Below are positions 26,285 to 36,468 of a DNA stretch of 58,944 nt, piece by piece. The first letter of the stretch is position 1, and every line of letters begins with the position of its first letter. Origin of the DNA: Phormidium sp. OSCR (GTDB lineage: Bacteria; Cyanobacteriota; Cyanobacteriia; Cyanobacteriales; Geitlerinemataceae); NCBI GenBank assembly GCA_001314905.1, contig LJZT01000014.1, positions 1 through 58,944 of the forward strand, in the 5' to 3' direction. The position numbers were made by a program, and so were the translations under genes. The notes beneath the pieces are model-generated. The model had not been told where the DNA came from, made no database searches, and was given only the letters and a program-made list of their open reading frames with translations.

Positions 26285-26640
26285 GATCTAGCTAAGCCCG
26301 AATCTGCGAGAACGACTCTGATCGACATCGGTCTCCGTTCATTATAGGCTTCGAGACCACCAGCCAAGACTAAATTGCCGATGGACAGACTGAACACCAA
26401 CCCCTAGCAAAATGATCTCAAATCTGTTAAGGGCGAATCATCCCCCCATCTCAATCTTGTCCAAATAACTTCAGTCCGAATTAAGATTGAAGAACACAGG
26501 GATCAGACCCGACGAGTTTCTTTATAATGGACAATAGTCTTAAAATTCTAACCTCGACAAAACTCCTTGGCCTAGCCCCATCTGTTGCGTCATCTACCGA
26601 GCGTATCAAGTGTAAACGTTAGCATCATTCTTCAGTTGGC
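26285..26640. other. Divergent spacer between the lipoprotein and kinase 1
   Basis: This AT-richer, gene-free stretch must hold both promoters. I see no hairpin, tRNA or clear repeat. Confidence 0.4.
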
Positions 26641-26679
26641 TTGCCAGTGTTGATGAGAGGAACTGCCCCGTTCAATCCT

Positions 26680-29406
26680 ATGAATTCAGAAAAGATAACA
26701 GAAGATCTCAAACAGCGTCTTAATCGTGAAGTCTTGTTGCAGCGGATGACACAGCGAATCCGTCACTCTCTCGACTTGCAAGAGATCCTTGATGCAACAG
26801 CCCTAGAAACCCGACAGTTTCTAGGGGTTGATCGGGTCAAAATCTATCGCTTCAACGCCGATGGTAGCGGAACCGTCATTGCCGAGGCCGTTCAAGAGCA
26901 TCGCCTACCCCGTCTGTTAGGACTGACCTTTCCCGCCGATGACATTCCCCCTGACGCACGTGAGCGCTTCGTGCGGCAACGAGTTCGCAGTATCGTCAAC
27001 GTCAAAGAGCGCTCCATCGGCATGAGTCCCGCTGACGATGCCTTCTTACCTCGGGACTATAAAAAACTCGATCCCTGTCATGTCGAGTATCTCACCGCCA
27101 TGGGCATCGCCTCATCCCTGTGTTTGCCCATCATCCATAATGACCAACTCTGGGGACTGCTCGCCTCCCATCATGCCGATCCACGACAGTACGACCTGCC
27201 CACCTTACAACTGATTCAAGCCGTCGTCGATCAAGTCTCAATTGCTATCTCTCAATCGGCCCTATTGGCTGAAGCTCATCAGCAACACCAACGGGAATCC
27301 GCCGTCAATCAAATTGTCAGTCTCCTGCACGCCCAGCCAACCATTGAGTTTAGCGCCGCGATCGATGCCGCCATTGAGGTCTTGGGCGGCCAAGGCGGTC
27401 AACTCTATATTCAGCGAGACTCACCGCTGCGTTTATGTCGGGGCCGACAGCCGCAGTTTCGCGACTCTGACATAGCCTTAGAACAAGCCGTTGAGTCTTG
27501 GTGGCACGCCAGCTTCCCTCAACGAGATTTTCCCCTCTATCCCATTTTAGAGACCGCCAACCTTGAGGAAGTGCCTCAATTACATCCCCTAGCCGACTCC
27601 TTTAGCGAAGCCAAACTCAAAGGACTCTTGGTGCTACCGCTCCATCATCGGCAACAGTTTTTAGGCTATCTGATGGTGTTTCGCCAAGAAATTGACCTAG
27701 AGATCTGGTGGGCCGGCAAATTTGACACCAATCGGCGGCAAGAACGCCCCCGTCAATCCTTTGAAGCTTGGAAACAACTCAATCGGGGCCAATCACTGCC
27801 CTGGAGTGACAATGAACGACAACTGGCCCGGGAGTTGAGTGAGCGGTTCGCCTCCGCTGTGCAGCAATATCGCCTCTATCGGGAGGTGAACACCCTCAAT
27901 GCTACCCTCGAACGCCAAGTTCAACAGCGAACCCTCCAACTTCAGCAATCCTTGCATCTGAGTCAGGCCATGGCTGACCTGGCCGATCAGATTCGCAGTA
28001 GTTTGGACTTAGATGAGATTTTGCAAACCGTTGTCCAGAACGTGCGCAGTCTCTTGCAGGTCGATCGCGCCGTGGTCTATCAGGTCTTTGACGGGGGAGA
28101 AGGACGCATTACCGTTGAAGATATCCAGGGGAATTGGCGCTCTGCCTGGGGCATTGAGACTCCGCCGGGATGTTTTCCTGAACATCTCGAACAGAAGTAC
28201 CTCAGCAGCGGCCAGGCTCGGGCGATGGAGGACATTAAGACGGCCAACCTAACCCCCTGTCACCGGGAATTCCTAGAGAGTTTGCAAATTCAGGCCAATC
28301 TGATCGTACCGGTTCACTGCGATCGCCAACTCTGGGGCCTGATTATCGCCCACCAATGTAGCCGCCCCCGTCAGTGGAGCGATCGCGAAATTGAACAAGT
28401 CGAACAACTGGCCCGTCACGCCTCCATCGCCATCTCCCAAGGCGAACTCTTTGCCAAAAGCCAACGGGCCACTCGCAGCGCCAACGCCAAAGCCGAACAA
28501 CTCAAACAGGCCCTCGAAGAACTCACCCAAACCCAAACCCAACTGATTCAAAGCGAGAAAATGTCGAGTTTGGGACAATTGGTGGCCGGCGTAGCCCATG
28601 AAATCAACAATCCCGTCAACTTTATCTACGGCAATCTCGTCCATACCAGTGAGTACACCCAGGATCTGCTGGATCTGTTACATCTGTATCAGGACCATTA
28701 TCCCCAACCCATTGATGAGATTTGCGATCGCATCGAAGAGATTGACCTGGAATTTCTCGTCGAGGATTTACCCCGAATGCTAGGGTCGATGAAACTTGGG
28801 GCCGAGCGGATTCGCCAAATCGTCCTTTCCCTGCGCAACTTCTCCCGTTTAGATCAGTCGGAACTCAAACCCGTTAACCTCCACGACGGTATCGAAGGAA
28901 CCCTAACGATCCTGCACCATCGCCTGAAAGCCAAAGCTGATCGCGCCGCCATCAACATCGTCAAAGACTATGGAGATTTGCCTCCTGTCGAATGTTACGC
29001 CGGCCAACTCAATCAAGTCTTCATGAATCTGATTAGTAACGCCATCGATGCCCTACATCCGTTTGACAAGGAGAAAGCCGAACGTACCATTCGTATTCAC
29101 ACCGAACAAGTCTCTGAGAACCGAGTGGCTGTAACCATCGCCGATAATGGCTGTGGCATTCCCGAAACCCTGCGATCGCAGGTGTTTGATCCCTTCTTCA
29201 CCACCAAACCTGTCGGAATCGGTACCGGATTAGGCCTGTCGATCAGTTATCAGATCGTCACCGAAAAACATCATGGCGCCTTTGAGTGCATCTCACAACC
29301 GGGGATGGGTACCGAGTTTCGTCTAGAGATTCCCATCCATCAACCCTCAATGCCTTCTGAACAACCTAACGAAAATTCCACCGCCACAGCTAACATAGAC
29401 AGCTAA
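26680..29406 (+). CDS. Cph2-like phytochrome histidine kinase with extra bilin-type GAF
   Basis: A PAS-less (group II) phytochrome. GAF1 has the phytochrome DIP motif (FPADDIPPDAR) and PCHVEYL with the bilin-binding Cys (about residue 133). The second domain is PHY-like, with tongue text PRQSFEAWK (about 357). A third domain is a cyanobacteriochrome-type GAF with TPCHREFL (Cys about 527) and an upstream Pro-Gly-Cys-Phe (Cys about 498) at the position of the DXCF motif. Then follow HisKA (GVAHEINNP, His about 640) and an ATPase with N-box [23 protein letters not shown] and GTGLGLS. It should autophosphorylate according to light colour. Start is uncertain: TTG 26641 and ATG 26653 lie in the same frame, none with a clear ribosome site. 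Confidence 0.88.
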   Translation: MNSEKITEDLKQRLNREVLLQRMTQRIRHSLDLQEILDATALETRQFLGVDRVKIYRFNADGSGTVIAEAVQEHRLPRLLGLTFPADDIPPDARERFVRQRVRSIVNVKERSIGMSPADDAFLPRDYKKLDPCHVEYLTAMGIASSLCLPIIHNDQLWGLLASHHADPRQYDLPTLQLIQAVVDQVSIAISQSALLAEAHQQHQRESAVNQIVSLLHAQPTIEFSAAIDAAIEVLGGQGGQLYIQRDSPLRLCRGRQPQFRDSDIALEQAVESWWHASFPQRDFPLYPILETANLEEVPQLHPLADSFSEAKLKGLLVLPLHHRQQFLGYLMVFRQEIDLEIWWAGKFDTNRRQERPRQSFEAWKQLNRGQSLPWSDNERQLARELSERFASAVQQYRLYREVNTLNATLERQVQQRTLQLQQSLHLSQAMADLADQIRSSLDLDEILQTVVQNVRSLLQVDRAVVYQVFDGGEGRITVEDIQGNWRSAWGIETPPGCFPEHLEQKYLSSGQARAMEDIKTANLTPCHREFLESLQIQANLIVPVHCDRQLWGLIIAHQCSRPRQWSDREIEQVEQLARHASIAISQGELFAKSQRATRSANAKAEQLKQALEELTQTQTQLIQSEKMSSLGQLVAGVAHEINNPVNFIYGNLVHTSEYTQDLLDLLHLYQDHYPQPIDEICDRIEEIDLEFLVEDLPRMLGSMKLGAERIRQIVLSLRNFSRLDQSELKPVNLHDGIEGTLTILHHRLKAKADRAAINIVKDYGDLPPVECYAGQLNQVFMNLISNAIDALHPFDKEKAERTIRIHTEQVSENRVAVTIADNGCGIPETLRSQVFDPFFTTKPVGIGTGLGLSISYQIVTEKHHGAFECISQPGMGTEFRLEIPIHQPSMPSEQPNENSTATANIDS

Positions 29407-29509
29407 GATGTAAGCGAGTCTATGCGAGTCGAATCGAGTCACCCTCAGGCGATGATGTCCCACACCCGGGTCCGGCTGCGCTTGCCCTGTAAGCGACCCC
29501 AAACGTTCC

Positions 29510-31747
29510 ATGTTGAATCTCGATCAATGGGATGAAGTGCGATCGTGTTGCCAAGATGACGCAGCATTTGAGCGCCTCAAACAACTTTTAGCAAAAGCAT
29601 CTACCAGCCCGCCGTCGGATGACTCCCAGGCCCTGGTGGAAGCTCGTTTGCAAATTGAACGGCAAAACGCCCTCGCCAACGCCATTGCTCGTATTCGAGA
29701 ATCCCTCGAACTGCAAGAAATTTTTGACAGCACCACCCGAGAACTGCGCCAGTTACTCGGCGCTCACCGTATCGCCATTTATCGCTTTTATCCCGACTTT
29801 AGCGGTGAATTTGTCGCCGAATCCGTTGAACCGGGCCACGCCCCGATTATCAAGCCCTCAGCCAACTCCTCCGAGACTCGCTCCCAACAGATTCTGCTCG
29901 ATAATACTCCGAGCCCTCGACGCTCCCAAACCTATACCGTCCAATCGTCGAGCAATGGACATCCATCGACCACCCTGGCCTACCAAGATATTTTAGATAA
30001 TCCCGGAACCATTCCCCTATCCGGGCGCGGCAAGTCTCCGGCTCAGGTGTTAGAGGAGCATGGCTCCCCTGACTCGGCCATCGTACCGATTTTACAGGGA
30101 CAAGTCCTCTGGGGCTTACTCTGCGCTTGTCATAGCCAGGAGCCACCCTCTTGGAAGATTGATGATATTGAACTGCTTGAGCGTGTCAGCGTCAACCTCA
30201 GCGTCGCCTTAAAACAAGCTGAGTTATTTCAGCGCACTCAGCAACAGGCCCGAAAACTGGCTAAAGCCACCCGACGGGAGAAAACTTTGGCCGTCACCGT
30301 CGAAAAAATTCGCCGATCGCTCGATATTGATACCATCTTTAGTACCACCACCCATGAAGTTCGCCAACTCCTCGATGTCGATCGCGTGGCCGTCTATTAC
30401 TTTAACCCGGACTGGACGGGCCAGTTTGTCGCCGAATCCGTCAGCCCCGGCTGGGTGCATTTATTGGAGTTACAAACGACAACCCCTCAACTGCAAACAA
30501 ACCTGTCCCTATGTTCCCATATGCAGCAACTGATTGAGGGGCAAAAACACGGCAAAAATAAAACTCAGTCTGATCAACTTCCCCAGCGGCGAGTCTTTAC
30601 CGTCGAAAACGTCGCTCGCAGCCACTTCGCCCCCGCCTATCAAGAGGTGTTACAGCTCTATCAATGCCAAGCCTACGCTATTGTTCCGATCTATCAAAAT
30701 CATCAACTCTGGGGACTTCTCGCCGCCTATCATAATGCTCACCCTCGGGCTTGGGATGCCTCAGATCTCGATTTGTTAGGCCAAATTAGTGAACATCTCG
30801 GAGTGGCTCTACAACAAGCTGAACTCCTCGAACAAACGCGAATGCAAGCTCGTCGCTTAGCTCAAACGTTACAGGATTTACAGAAAACCCAGACCCAATT
30901 AATTCACAGTGAAAAAATGGCTGGGTTAGGGCAATTGGTGGCGGGTGTCGCTCATGAGATCAACAATCCTGTTAATTTTATTTATGGCAATCTTAGCTAT
31001 GTTCGTGACTATACTCAGGATTTAATTGGTTTAATTAAACTCTATCAGGAAGAAGAGGATCCGAACTCCGATGCGATCGCCGAGTGCATTGAGGAGATTG
31101 ATTTGCCCTTTATTCTCGAAGATCTCCCCAATCTAATTAACTCGATGAAAACGGGAACTGATCGCATTCGCAAAATTGTTCAATCCTTGCGAATTTTTTC
31201 CCGACTCGATGAAGCTCAGCGCAAAACCGTTGATATTCATGAAGGACTCGAAAGTGTTCTCTGGCTTCTAAAGCATCGTTTTAAAACTGGAAATGGCGCT
31301 GAAATCAAGATTATCAAAAAGTTTCAAAAACTCCCGAAGATTACCTGTTATCCCGCAGAACTCAATCAGGTTTTTATGAATCTTATCAACAATTCCTTAG
31401 ATGCTTTGAATGATGAACATCAATCACAGCGATCTTTGGGTAAAAAACATGAAAAAAAACCAGCCATTGCGATTCTAACTCAGCAACGTAATGAAGAGTT
31501 TATTGTTATCAGAATTGCCGATAATGGTGTTGGGATTCCTGAACCCATCCGTCGCCGAATTTTCGACCCCTTCTTCACTACAAAATCTCCCGGAAAAGGG
31601 ACGGGCTTAGGACTATCCGTGAGTTATCAAATCGTGGTTGAAAATCATGGTGGTGACTTAAATGTTAAATCAAAACCCGGTGTCGGGACCGAATTTGTCA
31701 TCGAAATTCCCATTCACGGCGACGATGAAGATCTCCTCAAAGCCTAG
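29510..31747 (+). CDS. Two-GAF sensor histidine kinase
   Basis: A 745-residue soluble kinase. GAF-like domains occupy about residues 60-245 and 260-440, each with RIAIYRF/RVAVYYF and LWGLL strands. Neither has the Cys-His bilin site (the equivalent positions read SPDSAIVPI and [10 protein letters not shown]), so they probably do not bind bilin covalently. The kinase part carries [12 protein letters not shown] (His about 482), [35 protein letters not shown] and GTGLGLSVS. The H-box and ATPase text is nearly the same as in its upstream neighbour, which shows duplication of the module. It starts 103 bp downstream on the same strand. Receiver partner unknown. Confidence 0.88.
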   Translation: MLNLDQWDEVRSCCQDDAAFERLKQLLAKASTSPPSDDSQALVEARLQIERQNALANAIARIRESLELQEIFDSTTRELRQLLGAHRIAIYRFYPDFSGEFVAESVEPGHAPIIKPSANSSETRSQQILLDNTPSPRRSQTYTVQSSSNGHPSTTLAYQDILDNPGTIPLSGRGKSPAQVLEEHGSPDSAIVPILQGQVLWGLLCACHSQEPPSWKIDDIELLERVSVNLSVALKQAELFQRTQQQARKLAKATRREKTLAVTVEKIRRSLDIDTIFSTTTHEVRQLLDVDRVAVYYFNPDWTGQFVAESVSPGWVHLLELQTTTPQLQTNLSLCSHMQQLIEGQKHGKNKTQSDQLPQRRVFTVENVARSHFAPAYQEVLQLYQCQAYAIVPIYQNHQLWGLLAAYHNAHPRAWDASDLDLLGQISEHLGVALQQAELLEQTRMQARRLAQTLQDLQKTQTQLIHSEKMAGLGQLVAGVAHEINNPVNFIYGNLSYVRDYTQDLIGLIKLYQEEEDPNSDAIAECIEEIDLPFILEDLPNLINSMKTGTDRIRKIVQSLRIFSRLDEAQRKTVDIHEGLESVLWLLKHRFKTGNGAEIKIIKKFQKLPKITCYPAELNQVFMNLINNSLDALNDEHQSQRSLGKKHEKKPAIAILTQQRNEEFIVIRIADNGVGIPEPIRRRIFDPFFTTKSPGKGTGLGLSVSYQIVVENHGGDLNVKSKPGVGTEFVIEIPIHGDDEDLLKA

Positions 31748-32188
31748 TCTCGACTTGAGCATTGTTCTCCCCAAGACCTCAAACACATCGTCCATGACCG
31801 CTTGAGAACCAGTGGCCTGAACCGCCTGCGAGACGACTACACCGACCCCTAACACCGAACCATCACATCAGACTCAATTGTCTTAAACTCACATCTCTGT
31901 TAAAATCAAAACTCAAATCTAAAAACAATCTAAAATTTAAGCAAAAATCAAGCGTGTTCTGCGTAGGTTAACGTAAATTTACTGAATTTTACGTGAGTTT
32001 GCCTAAGTTTGCAGGAGTTGACATCAGGGCGATCGCAAGTCAACTCACGTAGCCCCAAGCCTCAACCTTAACCCCTAAAACAGCATGAGGCGTTCGGAAT
32101 CCGTAGCATCGCCCTTGAGGTTAGCCTAATCGACAAGAGCAACCCTCTCATCGAGACCCATCTCGTTCATTCCCCCGCGCAGAACCTA
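31748..32188. other. 441-bp spacer before the hybrid kinase
   Basis: Gene-free. A CGTAAA...TTTACG inverted pair lies at about 31969-31990, with degenerate 10-bp repeats (GAGTTTGCC-like) just after. No ORF or RNA gene supported. Confidence 0.4.
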
Positions 32189-35100
32189 ATGACCTGGCCA
32201 CTCCCGTCCGATCCCCTCCTTATGGATTATCTACAACCTCAAACACTCTGGCGACGTTGGCGACAACGACACCAATCTGGATGGCGGCCTCGTAACCTAT
32301 TAGTGTATGGATTGTTTGGAACCCTGGCCATCGGCGTGAGCTTAACCGCCTGGGTAAGTTACACACTCGTACGAGAACTCTTACTGCAAAATATCAGCCA
32401 GGGAGCCATTAGCAAAGTCCGCGAAGGGGGAGAAGAACTCCAAGACTGGTTTCAAACCCAGACCGTTTACCTCGAAGGCTTAGCCAATAGCCCCACCCTC
32501 CGTTCGGGAGACTGGGAGCAGATCCAACCCTATCTAGCCCAAGAAGTCGATCGCCTCGATAGTTTCATTAGCTTGGCGATCGCCAACAGCGAAGGAGAAT
32601 TTCGCAACCATCAACAGCAAACCGGAGAAATCGCCGATCGCCAGCACTTCCAGACCGCCATGGAACAGGGACAGATCATCTTTAGCAACCCCATCATTGG
32701 CCGAGCCATTGGTGAACCCCTCATTGGCTTTACCCTTCCCCTAACCCCAAATCCTGAACCCCCTCAAGACGCTCCTCAACAGCCTACCACCCAGGCCCTA
32801 ATCGGTGGAATTAGTATCGAGCAGTTCATCCTCACCCTCAATCAAATCGAATACGGAGACAATAGCTACGCCATCGCCTTCGACTCAGATAACGCCCCCA
32901 TCACCAACGTTGTCTTTCAAACTCAGCTCCCCGAATCCCTCAAACTGAGATCTATCAATATTAGCCAAGACTTCGCCTCCCTCCTCCTCGGGGATCTCAA
33001 CCCGGATATCTTGCAACAGGGAACCCTCAACGGTGAAACGGTCTATTTCGCCCATCACCCGATTGAATCGCCCAACTGGACCGTTGTCCTGGTGATTCCC
33101 CAAGAGAACATCGAAACACAACTCGAATCTCTTAACCTCCTCGCCGGCGTTCTCAGCGTGATCCTCGCCCTAGCCACCATTCTCGCCGGGCGACAAATTA
33201 ACGACGCCGAACAGGCCCGCGCCCGGGCCGAACGAGAAGCCCTCCTCAATGGCCTCACCAGTCGCCTCCATACCTCCCTCGATCTCGACAAAACCTTCCC
33301 GCCGACCCTCGAAGAACTCACCGCTCTTCTCGTCTTCGATGCGATCGCCTTCGCCTGGTACGATCGCCGCCAGCAATCGTTGACCCTCACCTACCACCAT
33401 CCTCAAACCAGCCGACTCTTCGCCGAGACTCACCAGCTCAACGCCGCCGAGACTCAAAAAGACCTCGACAGCCAACTGCGCAACGGCGAAACCGTCAGCC
33501 TCATCCGTCAGCCCCAAGGAGAGTCAATTACCCTACAGCGGGGCCATTACTCGGCCTTTCCTGTCATCAATCGCCTGGGAACCCCCGGTTATCTCCTCTG
33601 TCATCACGGTCTCCCTATCCCCATCAATCGCAATGAAGAAGACCTAATGCAGCGCGTCGTGGCTCAACTGTCCATCGCCCTCACCCAAGCCCATCTTCAT
33701 GCTGAAACCCAACGGGCCGTCATCTCCCTCGAACGAGAACAACAACAATTACGACAAGTGGTCACCAATGCCCCCGTCGCTATGGCCATGTTTGACGACC
33801 AACTGTGCTACCTCGCCTATAGCGAAAAGTGGGTCAGCGATTACCAGCTACAAGACCAAGATCTCTTAGGACAATCCCTCTACAACGTCTTCAGCGATCT
33901 CCCCGAGGATCGCCACCAAGCCTACCAAGAAGCCTTACGAGGACAGGTCATCAGTGAACCCGAACTCATGTGGCAGCGTCAGGACGGAGATCTCCTCTAT
34001 CTACGCTCCGCCATTCACCCTTGGTACAACCCGGAAGGGGAAATTGGCGGCATTATTGCCGTGACCGATCGCATTGATGATCTCGTCAAAGCCCGACTCG
34101 AAGCCGAACGGGCCGCCCAATTCAAAGCCGAATTTCTGGCCAACATGAGTCATGAAATTCGGACTCCTATGAATGGTGTCATGGGAATGACCAGTCTCCT
34201 GAGTCGTACCCAACTCAGCCGACAACAGCGCGATTATGTCACCACCATTTCTCGCAGCGCCCAACATCTGTTGACCCTGATTAACGATATCCTCGACTTC
34301 TCCAAACTCGAGGCCGGGGAAATGGAACTCGATGCCATCGATTTTGACATCGATCGCTGTATCGAGGATATTGTCGATGTCATGGCCACTCAAGTCGAGG
34401 ATAAAGTGGGCCTGGAACTGGCTACCCTCATTGATCCTGATGTTCCTCGCCATCTACGAGGCGATCCCGCTCGCTTACGTCAGGTCCTGCTGAATTTAGT
34501 CAGCAATGCCATTAAGTTCACCGAACGGGGAGAAGTGGTGATTCAAGCGGCCCTACAAGCGGAACGCCACAACTGCGCCACCATTCGTTTTGCGGTACGA
34601 GATACGGGTGTGGGTATCCCGAAAAGCGCCCAGACGAAGCTGTTTCAATCCTTTTCTCAGGTAGATGCTTCCACGACCCGTCAGTATGGCGGAACCGGGT
34701 TGGGACTGGCAATTTCTCAGCAATTGATCCATCTAATGAAGGGCGAAATTGGTGTCGAAAGTGTCGAGGGAATTGGCTCGATCTTTTGGTTTACTGTACC
34801 TCTGGAGTTAGCCGATTCAACCCCCTCCTCAGCCTTGCCGCAAATGCCCCTAAATATCAGCCGGCTACGGTTATTGGTGGCAGCCGAAAATGCCACCACT
34901 CGCCAATCGGTGCGCTATTTGGTGCAGTCTTGGGGGATTAACCACATCACTGAAGTGGGAACCGGTAGCAATGCTTTGGAGACCTTGAAAGAGTCGGCTG
35001 AGCGATCGCAACCTTATAATGTGTTGATTTTAGATCTGCAATTGTCTGACATTGACCGAGACCAGTTTTTGGCAGAAATTCGCGCCTACCCACTGTTGCG

Positions 35101-36274
35101 CACGACTAAAATTGTGGTGATGAGTAACTTTAAAGATCGCCCGACGGCTGAGGCATTTTTAGAAGAAGGCGCCGCCGCCAGCTATTTCCTGAAACCGGTA
35201 CGGGCCTCACGGCTATTTGATGCTCTGATTACGGCCGTGGCTCCACAACTGCACTTAGAGCGAGAACCCGACAGTGATACAGGATTTTTTGACCCAGAAT
35301 TACCTCTGCCCTCGAAACGCTTTTCGAATGTTAAGTTACTGGTCGTCGAAGATCATCCCACCAATCAACAGGTGATCATCTCTCAATTGCAAGAACTTGG
35401 CGCGGTTCAGATTGACTGTGCCAGTAATGGCAAAGAAGCCTTAACGTTGTGTCATCAAAATCACTATGATTTAGTATTCATGGACTGTCAAATGCCAATC
35501 CTCGACGGCTATGAAGCGACCCGAGAATTGCGCCGACTAGAAGCCAATGGCCATCGCCATACCATTGTTATTGCCCTAACCGCTCATGCGATGCCCACAG
35601 ATCGACAACAATGTCTTGAGGCGGGAATGGATGGTTATATCCCAAAACCTGTCGATTGGGATGTATTACTCGATACCCTAGAACGCTGGACAACTCACCC
35701 GGCTACTGAGGGCGATCGCTCGTCAAATTCTACAAAACTTGCTACTATGAGCCACAACGATGCTGCCCTAAACCATCCGCTCCCTCCTGACCCCGCATCC
35801 TCATTCCCAATTGGCGAATCCTCGCCTCGGTCTCAAGCTGATGCTTCGGGGAGTCTTTCTAGCTCAAACCAAGACTCAAACCAGTCTAACTCATGTTTGG
35901 AGACAAACCCGATGAGTCAGGATACGGCTAATCCACAACCTCCTTTAGATTTAGAACGCCTAACACGAGTGTCTCGGGGAAAAACATCCCTACAGAAGCG
36001 ACTTTTGCAAGCCTTTGTAGATGCCACTGAAGATGATTTAAAGACTTTAAAAGCGGCCTTAGAGGAGCAGGAGGGCGATCGCCTCTCCGAAATTGCTCAC
36101 CGCCTGAAAGGAGCTGCGGCTAATGTTGGAGCGACTCTAATTTCCGATCAGTCAGCAGACTTGGAGCAAGCTGCCAAAGATGACAACTTTGACCAAGTAG
36201 AATCTCATCTGAAGGCACTCTTAGAACAATGGAACCATGTTAAACAGTTTATGCAAACCTTGGATTTGTCATAG
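32189..36274 (+). CDS. Membrane hybrid histidine kinase (dCACHE-GAF-PAS-HK-REC-REC-Hpt)
   Basis: A 1361-residue phosphorelay protein. A membrane helix (about 35-58) and a second one (about 315-330) flank an extracytoplasmic CACHE-like sensor domain. Next come a GAF-like domain (about 345-500), a PAS domain (about 515-640; VVTNAPVAMAMFDD), HisKA with FLANMSHEIRTPMN (His about 655), and an ATPase. Receiver 1 reads LRLLVAAENAT, lacking the first acidic pair but keeping LILDLQLSD. Receiver 2 is complete (LLVVEDHPTN, FMDCQMP with Asp about 1099, ALTAHA). A C-terminal Hpt has AHRLKGAAAN (His about 1304). Phosphate should pass His-Asp-His to an unlinked regulator. The ligand is unknown. Confidence 0.9.
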   Translation: MTWPLPSDPLLMDYLQPQTLWRRWRQRHQSGWRPRNLLVYGLFGTLAIGVSLTAWVSYTLVRELLLQNISQGAISKVREGGEELQDWFQTQTVYLEGLANSPTLRSGDWEQIQPYLAQEVDRLDSFISLAIANSEGEFRNHQQQTGEIADRQHFQTAMEQGQIIFSNPIIGRAIGEPLIGFTLPLTPNPEPPQDAPQQPTTQALIGGISIEQFILTLNQIEYGDNSYAIAFDSDNAPITNVVFQTQLPESLKLRSINISQDFASLLLGDLNPDILQQGTLNGETVYFAHHPIESPNWTVVLVIPQENIETQLESLNLLAGVLSVILALATILAGRQINDAEQARARAEREALLNGLTSRLHTSLDLDKTFPPTLEELTALLVFDAIAFAWYDRRQQSLTLTYHHPQTSRLFAETHQLNAAETQKDLDSQLRNGETVSLIRQPQGESITLQRGHYSAFPVINRLGTPGYLLCHHGLPIPINRNEEDLMQRVVAQLSIALTQAHLHAETQRAVISLEREQQQLRQVVTNAPVAMAMFDDQLCYLAYSEKWVSDYQLQDQDLLGQSLYNVFSDLPEDRHQAYQEALRGQVISEPELMWQRQDGDLLYLRSAIHPWYNPEGEIGGIIAVTDRIDDLVKARLEAERAAQFKAEFLANMSHEIRTPMNGVMGMTSLLSRTQLSRQQRDYVTTISRSAQHLLTLINDILDFSKLEAGEMELDAIDFDIDRCIEDIVDVMATQVEDKVGLELATLIDPDVPRHLRGDPARLRQVLLNLVSNAIKFTERGEVVIQAALQAERHNCATIRFAVRDTGVGIPKSAQTKLFQSFSQVDASTTRQYGGTGLGLAISQQLIHLMKGEIGVESVEGIGSIFWFTVPLELADSTPSSALPQMPLNISRLRLLVAAENATTRQSVRYLVQSWGINHITEVGTGSNALETLKESAERSQPYNVLILDLQLSDIDRDQFLAEIRAYPLLRTTKIVVMSNFKDRPTAEAFLEEGAAASYFLKPVRASRLFDALITAVAPQLHLEREPDSDTGFFDPELPLPSKRFSNVKLLVVEDHPTNQQVIISQLQELGAVQIDCASNGKEALTLCHQNHYDLVFMDCQMPILDGYEATRELRRLEANGHRHTIVIALTAHAMPTDRQQCLEAGMDGYIPKPVDWDVLLDTLERWTTHPATEGDRSSNSTKLATMSHNDAALNHPLPPDPASSFPIGESSPRSQADASGSLSSSNQDSNQSNSCLETNPMSQDTANPQPPLDLERLTRVSRGKTSLQKRLLQAFVDATEDDLKTLKAALEEQEGDRLSEIAHRLKGAAANVGATLISDQSADLEQAAKDDNFDQVESHLKALLEQWNHVKQFMQTLDLS

Positions 36275-36321
36275 GATTTGTCATGGAATTTGTCATGGAA
36301 TTTGTCATGGGATTTATCATA
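36262..36321. repeat. Five tandem 12-bp units across a stop codon
   Basis: GGATTTGTCATA / GGATTTGTCATG / GAATTTGTCATG (two copies) / GGATTTATCATA follow one another. The first copy contains the last codons and TAG of the hybrid kinase, and later copies lie in the spacer. Confidence 0.8.
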
Positions 36322-36408
36322 ATCCTAAAGCAAACAGGAGTGATGGTGTTTGACCCCTGTCTTCTCAAGTAAACTCATCTACGTTAACCATGAATATGAC
36401 CTAAAGTT

Positions 36409-36434
36409 GTTGAATACAAAAGTTGAATACAAAA
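36409..36434. repeat. 13-bp tandem duplication upstream of the REC-kinase
   Basis: GTTGAATACAAAA is present twice in direct succession, 35-60 bp before the start codon. Confidence 0.7.
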
Positions 36435-36468
36435 TCTGTTGAACACCCAACTTAAGCTCCCAAGGATT

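Noticed and set aside
25883-26347. Plus-strand ORF rich in Arg-Ser-Trp repeats
   Set aside because: It is the mirror of the Pro-Thr linker of the lipoprotein; only the minus strand has a signal peptide and domain.
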